NCBI GenBank assembly: GCA_944472155.2
Contig: OX235275.1
Location: 54,577,228 to 54,641,227, forward strand
From: Trichobilharzia szidati
Taxonomy: Eukaryota > Platyhelminthes > Trematoda > Strigeidida > Schistosomatidae
Length of the DNA stretch: 64,000 bases
Direction of reading: 5' to 3'
Each line of letters opens with the position of its first letter. Position 1 is the first letter of the stretch. This document shows, piece by piece, positions 22,243 to 31,110 of the stretch. The translations under genes were made by a program, and so were the position numbers. A model generated the notes under the pieces. It saw only the letters and a list, made by a program, of their open reading frames with translations, did no database searches and had not been told where the DNA came from.

Positions 22243-23846
22243 ATGTGTCCTAATCGTATTATTTATAATCGCGCATTTTTAAAATCGATACAACCCACTG
22301 CGTTGTGTCATCCACAAAAATTGAGAAAAAAGCATCACTGTGGATGGCAGTGTGCACTGAAACGTACACAAATTAATCAAATGACTGTTCCTGAACTCGT
22401 TAGCACTAATTGTAGATCCCTGTCCAACAAAATGGATTATCTTCAATCCCTAATGTATTCTAATGTTTATCGAAATGCTGGCGTTTTAGCAGTACAAGAG
22501 ACTTGGCTGCACCGTAAAATAAACACCCTTATAAAAATTGAAATAGAAAGATTGAACAGACTATATAATGAAAAATTTTTATCATGTAAAAATCCTTCAA
22601 ACATTTGGAAACTTTTCAATAAACTTACAAGTAAAAAACAAATGTCTGTTGATGCTTATTCTGATGTTAATGCTTTAAACAAATCATTCATCATGAAACA
22701 AATTAATATGCCTGTACCTGATGTACCTAGTCAAGATAATGGTCATTTTCCGGGTTTTAAAGAAGAGGATGTACTATTATGTTTGAAGTCTTTAAATCCA
22801 ACACACAGCCTTGGTCCAGATGGTGTACCAGGCATTCTTCTTCAAAAGTGTGCAGACATCTTGTGTCATCCTCTTACTAAAATCTTTAATGCATCATTCA
22901 ACAAGGAAACGGTACCTGCTGACTGGAAAGAAATCCAGGTTGTACCTGTACAGAAATCATCTTCTGGAGCAGATATAAAGTTTATACCGGTCGCTATAAC
23001 ATCTCCTTTTTTGAAAACTATGGAGAAACTTCTTTTGAGCATTCTTAAACCTTCTTTAAAAGCTTTTAGTGACCCCAAGCAGTTTGCTTACAAGTGTGGA
23101 AGAAGTACATTAGATGCAGCCGTTGTACTACACCACAATATTGTTTCCTGCCTTGATAAGGGTGCTAAGTTCGTTCGAACAACTTTTTTAGACTATACTG
23201 CAGCTTTCGACTCTGTTCCTAGGACACTTTTATTAGGAAAGATGATTTCAGCACAGACAGAGACCTGGGCAACTAGATGGCTGTCTTCTTATTTTAAGGA
23301 TAGGAAACAGCATACTGTTTTGGCTGGAAAGCGCTCCACTTCTCAGCTAACTGAAAGTGGTGTGCCTCAAGGTGCAGTACTTTCTCCATTTCTTTTCTCT
23401 TTCTTTTTGCATAACCTTCCGAACCCACCCAAAGTTAACTTCATTAAGTATGCTGATGATCTGACCGTTTCTGTCCCTGTAGTTTCCACATCGGATTGTT
23501 CCCATATGAATGGCTTCCTAGCTGAAGTTAAGGATTGGTCTGGCTCAAATGGTCTTAAACTAAATCCAATTAAATGTAATACTGTTGATTTCAGCTTGAG
23601 AAGTGAAAAAGATATGCATGGATTGGTCCAATCTCATGATTGTTGTAATATTGATGGTACCATGATAGAGAGTAAGTCATGTGTTTCTTATCTTGGCATT
23701 GGTTTCTCTTCAAACCTTTGCTGGTCGTCTCATATTCTTATAGTTTCTAAGAAAGTTTTCCGTCTGACTTATTACATAAAGAAGCTGAGGCACTCAGGTA
23801 TAACCCAATCTCTTCTCATACAATTTATTAATTCATGTGTTTTGCC
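22243..23846 (+). pseudogene. LINE ORF2, first part: truncated endonuclease and RT
   Basis: Begins MCPNRIIYNR and keeps only the first part of the APE endonuclease (STNCRSLSNKMDYLQSLM, VQETWLHRKI); the middle of the nuclease is deleted and the frame continues directly into the RT N-terminus (ERLNRLYNEKF). RT motifs follow: GPDGVPGILLQK, TFLDYTAAFDSVP, SGVPQGAVLSPFLF, KYADDLTV (YADD at 23449-23460) and SYLGIGFS. The frame is open until the gypsy insertion after SCVLP. The lack of a full endonuclease makes autonomous retrotransposition unlikely even before the insertion. Confidence 0.8.
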
Positions 23847-24196
23847 TTTAGAGATTGAAGGTATCGACGTTCGCGAGTTGTACGGATTATACTAACGCAA
23901 GATCTTATACCAACAACCACTATAGTGTTCGTTCTTCGAGTACCAAATGGTAAAGCAAAAGACCAGATTTTGTCGTCCAAATACGATATATATTTTGGGA
24001 CCAAATCGCGGGTAGGAATGAATGCTTAGCTAGCTAGTAATCGTGCACGCACGTGACACGACGGAGCACCAAATGGCGGGGATGCTTGACCGTAAGCCTT
24101 CAGCTAAACAAGTCGACTTAAACAGTGATGGTCAGCATCCAATGTTGAGTGATGATTGCTGTGGTTAATAATTTTGGGGAATTATTTACCGCTACA
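23847..24196 (-). repeat. 3' LTR of the gypsy element
   Basis: 350 bp. On the plus strand it runs from TTTAGAGATTGAAGG to ACCGCTACA. From about 23867 to 24196 it is identical to the 5' LTR; the outer 20 or so bases differ. The solo LTR (17223) and the fragment at 7208 support TTTAGAG/TTTGGGG as the true edge. Confidence 0.85.
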
Positions 24197-24213
24197 GCTC
24201 ACTCCCCCCCTAG
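24197..24213 (-). promoter_or_regulatory. Polypurine tract of the gypsy element
   Basis: On the minus strand the purine run AGGGGGGGAGTGAGC lies directly against the 3' LTR start, the position where plus-strand DNA synthesis is primed in LTR retroelements. It confirms the leftward orientation. Confidence 0.75.
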
Positions 24214-24229
24214 TGGGTTTGTGAGGACC

Positions 24230-24502
24230 CTAAGACATGACCAGCCGGAAGTAAAAAAATCTCGATGGTTCCCTGATGGGTGAAAAAAATCTTCCGAGCG
24301 GCTTGATCGAGAACCTGCTGGTCTGTCTGCCTATGCTAATAGGGTGTCTGTACATAGCTTCCTCAGTGTTGTTCGTTGGATCCCGTGCTTCGTTTGTTTC
24401 CTGTCCAGTGCCCGTTGCACCTGGAAAAGAAAACAAGAATGCTGAGAACCTTGTCAAGAAAAATGTACCAAATAAGCGTTTTTTTACCAAAAAAAATGAC
24501 AT
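24230..24502 (-). CDS. Small open frame between pol and the 3' LTR
   Basis: 90 codons, on the element's coding strand, downstream of the pol stop. It starts MSFFLVKKRLFGTFFLTRF, hydrophobic then basic, with no motif that I recognise. Some relatives of this clade have been described with a short third frame after pol. It may equally be chance in a 450-bp spacer, so the call is tentative. Confidence 0.25.
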   Translation of the reverse strand: MSFFLVKKRLFGTFFLTRFSAFLFSFPGATGTGQETNEARDPTNNTEEAMYRHPISIGRQTSRFSIKPLGRFFSPIREPSRFFYFRLVMS

Positions 24503-24649
24503 GCATCTACTATACAGTAAAATAATGTAAAGTTCAAAATATCGGGAAAAAATATATACATCTTATATAATTTTATGTGCGGTTATAGGAAAAATATCAT
24601 TTACTTGTGTTAAATGACGCAACATAAAAAAAATTGATGTGTCACTCAG

Positions 24650-27600
24650 TTATGTGAGATAGGTGTGAAGGTATTCTGGAAATCTAACGTGACGTCCAGA
24701 ACGCGTTTTTTTAGAGTGATCGACCGAAGGTTCGGTGGCTTTCGCCGTGCTAGGGAGTTCTTCGAAGACTGAAGTAGATTCAATTACTTGTGAATTATCG
24801 GGTACGTTTAGCTCCAGGCTAATGGGATTACCTTCCAAGTAAGCTGGTTTCAGACGGTCGATACAGACGGTGTCTTCGCGGCCTCTTTTGTCTAAAACGA
24901 AGAATTTATCAGTACGTTTAATCACTTTATATGGTCCGTCATATGGGGGTTCTAGAGGACGACGTACCGAGTCGCGACGAACAAATACATGTGAAGAAGT
25001 TTTTAAACAAGGGTGAACGAAAACATCAATGGACTGTGGTCGGAGGGGAGCAGGTTTAACTGAACGCATAGCGTTTGTAAGCCTGCTGACGTATGAGGAG
25101 TGATCTACTACTGGTGGGAAGCTCGAGGGAGAAACAAACTCACCTGGCAGTCGTAGTGTTGTGCCATATACTAGCTCAGAGGTAGTACAACCAGCATCGG
25201 TTTTTAAGGCGTTTCGTATCCCTAGGAGAACTAACGGAAGGGATTCAGTCCAGTGGGTGTTATTTGCAGCTGATAAACCAGCTTTCAACTGTCTGTGTAG
25301 ACGTTCTACCATACCATTAGCTTGAGGATGGTAGGCTGTCGTTCGAAAACGCATGCAACCAAGGATTTTAGTCAAAGCGAAGAATAAACCGCTTTCGAAT
25401 TGCCGCCCACGATCAGTTGTTATGGAAGATGGGCATCCAAAGTTTGCGATCCATCTCTCTACAAAGACGCGTGCGACAGTTTCAGCAGATATATCCTTGA
25501 TGGGTACTGCTTCAGGCCATCGTGTGAAGCGATCGATGCAGGTTAACATATAGGTGTATCCATGAGATTCTGGAAGGGGGCCAACTAAATCTATATGGAC
25601 GTGTTCGAAACGGGCATCAGGGATAAGAAAAGTGCCAAGGGGGCTTTTAGTGTGTCGTATTACCTTGCACTTTTGACAAGCTAAACACGTCTGTGCCCAT
25701 TCCCTTACTTCTTTGTTAATACCAGGCCAACAAAACCGACTAGTTACGAGCTTGACGGTAGTTCGAATACCTGGATGGGATAAGCCATGCAACGTATTGA
25801 AGACGTTACGGCGATAACTTTTAGGCACGATGGGGCGAGGAGTACTAGTGGAAATGTCACACAGAATAGTATCCTTTCCTATACCTAAGGGTTTCTTGGC
25901 TAGTTGTAGAGTTGTTTTCGACAACTCACGCTGAAGTTCAATATCTTCTTTTTGAAGACGAGCCAGTTTTACAAGGTCTATGCCGTCGATTTCGGTGAAA
26001 GAACAAATACGTGACAAGGCATCTGCCACAGTGTTGTTCACTCCGGAAACATGGCGAATATCTGATGAAAACTGTGAAACGTAATCTAGTTGTCGCGATT
26101 CCCTTGGTAAATACTTATCTGAAGTTGAGTTCAGAGAGTACGTCAGAGGTTTGTGGTCAGTGAAAATGATGAATTCACGACCCTCAACTGAATGTCGAAA
26201 ATGACGTATAGCACAGTACATAGCTAGAAGTTCCCTTCCGAATGTGCTGTACTTCGTTTCAGCTACTTGAAGGCGCCTCGAGAAAAAGGCGAGTGGTTGC
26301 CACTCGTTGTTAACTAGTTGTTGCAGAACTGCGCCGATTGCAGTGTCTGATGCATCAACCGAGATACTCAACGGTGCCGTTGGATCCTGATACATAAGAA
26401 GGGTGGCATCTGCAATAGCTTTCTTTACCTGAGTAAAAGCATGTCGAGCAGACGTGTCGAGTTCGATAGCCTTGTTGTTCCCTCGAAGGAGATCGGTTAA
26501 TGGCTGAATTAGCGAAGCACAATTAGGAATAAAACGTCGGTAATAACTTACCAAGCCGTTAAAAGTGCGAAGGCATTTTACTGTCTTTGGCTCCGGAAAG
26601 TTCAGTATTGCTTCGACTTTGGTAGCCAGTGGGCGTATGCCCTGACAGTCAATAGTGTGACCCAGAAAATCGAGTGAGTCAACACCTATCTGACACTTCT
26701 GTATATTGATGGTAACACCATGTTGGCGTAACCTTTCAAATGCCAAGTCCAAGTGTCTAAGGTGAGTTTCCTTATCTGGACTGGCAATGAGGCAGTCGTC
26801 TAAGTATGCGTATACAACGTCGAGACCGCGAAATACTTCGTTGATGAAGCGTTGGAATGTTTGTGCCGCATTCCGGAGGCCGAATGGCATACGTAGGAAT
26901 TCAAAAAGTCCGAAAGGCGTGATGATAGCCGTTTTCGGAATATCTTCCGTTGCCATCGGGATTTGGTTATATGCTTTAACCAAGTCGATTTTGGAGAATA
27001 TAGATGCTCCAGATAGCGATGCCGTCAAGTCGTGTATGTGAGGCAAAGGGTAGCAATCAGGGGTTGTTTTGGCGTTCACTCGCCGGTAATCACCAGTGGG
27101 TCGCCAATCGTTGCTATCCTTTTTCGGTACCATATGCAACGGGGATGCCCATGGACTATTCGATGGGCGAATGATGCCAAGGGTGAGCATATGATCGAAT
27201 TCGTTTCTGGCAATTCTCAGTTTGTCAGGGGCCAGTCGTCGTGCTTCAGATGTCACGGGCTGTCCTGAGGTTATGATGTGGTGCATAACATTGCTGGTTA
27301 TGCACGGGAGGTCGTTAGATGGGCAATTCAGTTCCGGATATTTATCAACAATCGGTTGAAAAGTTGGATCGAGGATTGCTTTCATCTTAACGATTGACAA
27401 GCTGGGGCCTACGTAAGTTATGCCTTTGATAGACAAACTAGTAGTGTTGTCAATTAATCGTTTACGGCGGACGTCTACGAGCAAATCATGATGATTAAGT
27501 AGGTCCGTGCCAATGATGGGCATTGTGACGTCAGCGATTAGGAAAATCCACTGAATAGGTTTGCGTAAACCTACGTTCAGATAGACGTATTTCCGACCAT

Positions 27601-27784
27601 AGGTTGCAATTGGTTTTCCATTTGCAGCCTGTAGGTTGAAGTTAGGATCCTTCTGTCGATCTGCTGCTGTAGCAGGAAGGACGCTGACTTCGGCGCCTGT
27701 GTCGACTAGATATCTAGTCTGGCTAATTACATCGTGGATGTAAAGTAAGCGGCTAGTGCCACCGGCGACGGTTGCCGCTAACGC
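24650..27784 (-). CDS. pol: Gypsy Pol polyprotein: protease, RT, RNase H, integrase
   Basis: About 1045 codons open. Order: protease with the active site [13 protein letters not shown] (near 27690) and the PIIGTDLL flap-end segment; RT with [14 protein letters not shown] text and catalytic YLDD (26795-26806); RNase H ([47 protein letters not shown]); integrase with an H-H-C-C finger ([11 protein letters not shown]...CLACQKCK), catalytic D ([11 protein letters not shown]), D ([10 protein letters not shown]) and E ([10 protein letters not shown]), and a GPY/F module ([11 protein letters not shown]). No stop is seen. The frame overlaps the end of gag in the -1 register, so it is probably translated by -1 frameshifting. 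Internal ATG 27521-27523 is not the functional start. Confidence 0.92.
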   Translation of the reverse strand, partial: ALAATVAGGTSRLLYIHDVISQTRYLVDTGAEVSVLPATAADRQKDPNFNLQAANGKPIATYGRKYVYLNVGLRKPIQWIFLIADVTMPIIGTDLLNHHDLLVDVRRKRLIDNTTSLSIKGITYVGPSLSIVKMKAILDPTFQPIVDKYPELNCPSNDLPCITSNVMHHIITSGQPVTSEARRLAPDKLRIARNEFDHMLTLGIIRPSNSPWASPLHMVPKKDSNDWRPTGDYRRVNAKTTPDCYPLPHIHDLTASLSGASIFSKIDLVKAYNQIPMATEDIPKTAIITPFGLFEFLRMPFGLRNAAQTFQRFINEVFRGLDVVYAYLDDCLIASPDKETHLRHLDLAFERLRQHGVTINIQKCQIGVDSLDFLGHTIDCQGIRPLATKVEAILNFPEPKTVKCLRTFNGLVSYYRRFIPNCASLIQPLTDLLRGNNKAIELDTSARHAFTQVKKAIADATLLMYQDPTAPLSISVDASDTAIGAVLQQLVNNEWQPLAFFSRRLQVAETKYSTFGRELLAMYCAIRHFRHSVEGREFIIFTDHKPLTYSLNSTSDKYLPRESRQLDYVSQFSSDIRHVSGVNNTVADALSRICSFTEIDGIDLVKLARLQKEDIELQRELSKTTLQLAKKPLGIGKDTILCDISTSTPRPIVPKSYRRNVFNTLHGLSHPGIRTTVKLVTSRFCWPGINKEVREWAQTCLACQKCKVIRHTKSPLGTFLIPDARFEHVHIDLVGPLPESHGYTYMLTCIDRFTRWPEAVPIKDISAETVARVFVERWIANFGCPSSITTDRGRQFESGLFFALTKILGCMRFRTTAYHPQANGMVERLHRQLKAGLSAANNTHWTESLPLVLLGIRNALKTDAGCTTSELVYGTTLRLPGEFVSPSSFPPVVDHSSYVSRLTNAMRSVKPAPLRPQSIDVFVHPCLKTSSHVFVRRDSVRRPLEPPYDGPYKVIKRTDKFFVLDKRGREDTVCIDRLKPAYLEGNPISLELNVPDNSQVIESTSVFEELPSTAKATEPSVDHSKKTRSGRHVRFPEYLHTYLT

Positions 27785-28596
27785 GTGCCGGCGGGATAGT
27801 TTCCCACAGACTTGGAGGCTTTGCCGAAATCACAAGGTTTTCGACAACATTTCGCTTCCTTGCCATAGGTGTTGTGATACCAACACCAGTCAGGATTTTT
27901 GACAGAACGTGTGTTGGACTTAGATCGTCCACGTGCGTTTTGCCGTTGAGGGGATCTAGAACGACGGTTTGAGGAATTGCTAGGCTTGTTTGACCTAAGC
28001 ATCTGCTGGACGGAGTTGATTAACTCTATCATTGCAGAATCCTTCTTCGAAGTCTGTTCGGTAACAGAGTATACTTCGGTGACTGGCCGTTTCGTTATCT
28101 CTAGAATTCTATCTGCAGAGACAGCTAAATCATCTATGAGAACACCCTGAAGTGTCACAAGTACAGTCTGAACTGACTGTGGCAGTTTGGATAAAAATAG
28201 TTCTCTAAACAGTCCTTCATCGAACTGACTTTAGCCAATGATCTCTTTCATTCTTGCCAGCATGCTCACGGCTGGCTGGCCCCCTAACTCGATGTTACGA
28301 AATAACTCATCCAGACGTTGTCGATCTGTGAGAACGTTTCTCTTGAGGATGGATGCTTTGAGAAACTCGTACGAGTTACTTACCGACATCTGCAGAGTTA
28401 CGCACTTGCTGAATTCCCGCGGTAGGGCGTGAATAACTGCAAGGAACTGTGAACGTTGATCAGTTACGCCATGTTCACAAAAATCGGACTCAGCAATCTG
28501 AAACCACGTTTCAGCATTATCTGGCCAAAATGGTACTAGCTGAATTGTTTTGGCGGTTGAGCGAATCTGAATAACCTTGGGGCTAGGATCACTCAT
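27778..28596 (-). pseudogene. gag: Gypsy Gag with one premature stop
   Basis: Starts MSDPSPKVIQIRST at 28594-28596. The capsid-like region (WPDNAETWFQIAESDF, RLDELFRNIELGG) is interrupted by TAA at 28231-28233; the same frame then continues (FRELFLSKLPQSVQTVL) to a serine/arginine-rich part and the nucleocapsid finger CWYHNTYGKEAKCCRKPC, stopping at TAG 27778-27780. The finger spacing C-x2-H...C-x3-C is the CsRn1-type variant, not the retroviral CCHC. Without readthrough no full Gag is made. The duplicate copy has the same stop. Confidence 0.85.
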
Positions 28597-28679
28597 GACG
28601 AAAAGTATGCCGATAACAATATAGTACAAGAATAAACACAAAAAGGAACGAACTCACCGGGTTTATCTGCGTGTGAAGA

Positions 28680-29032
28680 TGTAGTTCGCGGTTGGGTATT
28701 GAACGTTCGCGAGTTGTACGGATTATACTAACGCAAGATCTTATACCAACAACCACTATAGTGTTCGTTCTTCGAGTACCAAATGGTAAAGCAAAAGACC
28801 AGATTTTGTCGTCCAAATACGATATATATTTTGGGACCAAATCGCGGGTAGGAATGAATGCTTAGCTAGCTAGTAATCGTGCACGCACGTGACACGACGG
28901 AGCACCAAATGGCGGGGATGCTTGACCGTAAGCCTTCAGCTAAACAAGTCGACTTAAACAGTGATGGTCAGCATCCAATGTTGAGTGATGATTGCTGTGG
29001 TTAATAATTTTGGGGAATTATTTACCGCTACA
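28680..29032 (-). repeat. 5' LTR of the gypsy element
   Basis: 353 bp if TGTAG at 28680 is taken as the edge (TGTAG...CTACA), but the first 20-25 bases do not match the 3' LTR. The rest is identical to it. Leader sequence between the LTR and the gag ATG is only about 85 bp; I could not recognise a tRNA primer-binding site. Confidence 0.8.
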
Positions 29033-29036
29033 TGCC

Positions 29037-29403
29037 CATCATTCTTTATTGTTCTCCATTATTCTTCCCTGGACTACTCAAGAAAGACTATATAATACTA
29101 CGAAGAACATTGAAGGCTGCAAGTAGGGTCAGTGCTATCCCTTTGACTCAACTAACCGACACTGCTGTCAGTAGGCATATGAATTCTTGTAAACACTTAG
29201 CTAAAGTTATTTTGTCAGATAGTGAACATCCTCTTTGTTCACATTTGTTTCCTTGTATCTCTTCGGGTAAGACCAGAAGAAATTTCATAAACACTTATGC
29301 TCGTACTACAAAATATAAAAATTCGACCGTACCATATTTGGCACGAGTATTGTGTGAAGAGACGAATATCAGAAAAGAACTTTTACAACTTTTGAATTAT
29401 TAA
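29037..29403 (+). pseudogene. LINE ORF2, C-terminal part after the gypsy insertion
   Basis: Resumes the RT protein in frame with the target site (PIILYCSPLFFPGLLKKDY, ISSGKTRRNFINTYARTTKY) and stops at TAA 29401-29403. A homologous block is found in the deleted copy on the minus strand at 55245-55600 (LYCSPLVFPGLLNKDYNIL). 29404-29660 is the 3' UTR. An identical copy is at 42278-42644. Confidence 0.8.
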
Positions 29404-30073
29404 CTAAACTATAAAATGTAGTGATACATATTGTTGCATGTGTGATTTGTTATATTATTTATTTATTATTCACTGTGACCTAGAAATGGTGTGATTTTGT
29501 TGGGGTTTTTATTTTTTCCTATTAATTATCAATATTTTTAACATTTCTTACATTTATATAATTATAAAAAGAGCTAAACCAATGCAATATGTAAAATGAA
29601 ACGCTGAAAATTCCATGCTGTAAATTGTTATTGTTGTGGAATAAAGTGATTATTAATAAGGTTCTGTTAGCATTTACAGGTGATTTCCAAGTGCTGATAG
29701 AATCCTTTTGTCAAAAAGGACTCTTCACACGAAAATAGGCTGAATTAATATCCTGAGACGTGAAGTCTCAATTTAATGATACCATGCCGAAAGGTGCAGC
29801 ATCTAAATAAATTAGACTATTTGTGTAGATGACATTACCTTTCAACTATCCCGTCTTTCTCATTATAGCGATATTTTGCTACATTTCGCCTGAATTACTG
29901 ATCGTTGCAACCGATATGCTAGGGGGTGTCGCAGTCAGATTACATGACGCGGACACCAAAATAACTGGCCAGAAAATGGGAATTCCCATCAATCCAGATA
30001 ACATATAACACAATTTTATTAAAAATTATTGACAAAATAAAATTTCCAAGTGAAATTTTAACAGCTGTTCTAG

Positions 30074-30217
30074 GACGTGACATTTGACGTCTACCGTAAA
30101 AAGCGATACTGGATAAATTCCTGGAACCGACTGCCAGAAGAACTGGCGTCAGTGCCCCTAATAGAGTCATTCAAGAAGGGTTTAGACGAGTATAGAAATT
30201 TATCAGAAAAGGATTAA
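30074..30217 (+). pseudogene. CR1-type ORF2 C-terminal remnant upstream of REV3
   Basis: 48-codon open piece containing WINSWNRLPEELASVPLIES and FKKGLDEY, the conserved end of LINE ORF2 proteins (compare RLWNALPAAVTTAPSVETFK at about 14410). It ends in TAA 30215-30217, 118 bp before the REV3 start codon, and may thus lie in the REV3 promoter or 5' UTR. Second copy at 43315-43458. Confidence 0.6.
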
Positions 30218-30334
30218 CACAGGCTTCAAGCCGTCTACTCTCTATCGATAAATGTGAGACTTCTGTGTTTGAGTGTTTGAATCCACCGAAAATAGAGTAC
30301 TGACTTAGGTCGTTCGTAGTGGTTACTTTGATTC

Positions 30335-31110
30335 ATGTCATCAGGATGCCTGACAATAAAGATCTTTCACTTGGATTACTACCTCTCTCCACCGATAGAT
30401 TTGCTAGATATGAATTATTCAAGTTTCTCAGGAAGATTTTCAAGCCGTATGCCAGTTATTCGAGTGTATGGTACAGCTTCTACAGGTAAATGAAACAATG
30501 TATCCTATAACCCCTTCAAGGTCAGAAAATCTGTTGTAATGTACATGGAGTTTTGCCGTATTTTTACGTTGACCTGCCAACTTATGAGTTGGGTGGCGGT
30601 GACTTTGTTCGGTCGTTTGTCTTCAGTCTTGAAAAATCTATTCGTACCAAGCTGAACAACTATAATATGAAAGATATGTACATTTTCGATGCTTCAGTGG
30701 TGTCTGGTCTGTAAGTTATGTTATTTTACTTTCACCAGTATAGTTCTATATATGGATATCATGATACAGAAAGACCCTTTATCAAGTTGTACCTTGTGGA
30801 TCCTGCTATAGTGACTGTCTGTTCTGAAATATTACAAAGTGGTGCTGTGTTAAATCGTGTATTTCAAACTTATGAAACGCATATCCCATACTTGCTACAG
30901 GTATGTTAATCTTTTATGTATATTACTTCAGATATAGTTTTGTGTGGATTATAATCTGTACGGCATGAATTTGCTATATGCAGGATATTTTAAATTTCGT
31001 AGTAAGTTTTTCAAATCTACTGTTTAACTGTTTCTAGCATCTGATTATATAAATTTCCCATCATTGCTGAAAAATTCAGAAAATATGTGGAGTCCTTCAA
31101 AACTCAACTC
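30335..31110 (+). CDS. REV3: REV3 exons 1-5 with four 33-37 nt introns
   Basis: Compact 5' block. Donors are GTAAAT (30486), GTAAGT (30711), GTATGT (30901), GTAAGT (31002) and GTAAGT (31111); acceptors TTCAAG (30520), TATAG (30743), TATAG (30937), TTCTAG (31037). Two acceptors have an earlier CAG a few bases upstream that would break the frame or meet a stop, so the later TATAG is chosen in exons 3 and 4. Encodes most of the N-terminal polymerase-zeta domain. Confidence 0.88.

Larger units (their letters stand above)
23847..29032 (-). mobile_element. Complete CsRn1/Boudicca-like Ty3/gypsy LTR retrotransposon
   Basis: 5186 bp, transcribed leftwards: 5' LTR 28680-29032, gag, protease-RT-RNase H-integrase, polypurine tract and 3' LTR 23847-24196, flanked by TGCC (23843-23846 and 29033-29036). 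The LTR cores are identical over about 325 bp, so insertion was recent. The Gag finger has the C-x2-H...C-x3-C layout known for the CsRn1 clade. The pol frame is intact but gag has a stop. Inserted into, and antisense to, the ORF of a non-LTR element. Confidence 0.9.
22140..29660 (+). mobile_element. Non-LTR retrotransposon split by a gypsy insertion
   Basis: Host element of a nested pair. Its ORF runs 22243-23846, is interrupted by the gypsy element 23847-29032, and resumes at 29037 after a duplicated TGCC. The 3' UTR ends near GGAATAAAGTGATTATT (29639-29655), the same tail as the relative at 54810 on the minus strand, which marks the 3' terminus. The second part also belongs to the duplicated assembly segment. 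Confidence 0.8.

Noticed and set aside
25353..27268. Several plus-strand open frames of 66-84 codons
   Set aside because: They are antisense shadows of the gypsy pol frame and repeat identically in the second copy.
27778..29032. tRNA primer-binding site for the gypsy element
   Set aside because: No stretch beginning TGG complementary to a tRNA 3' end was seen next to the 5' LTR.
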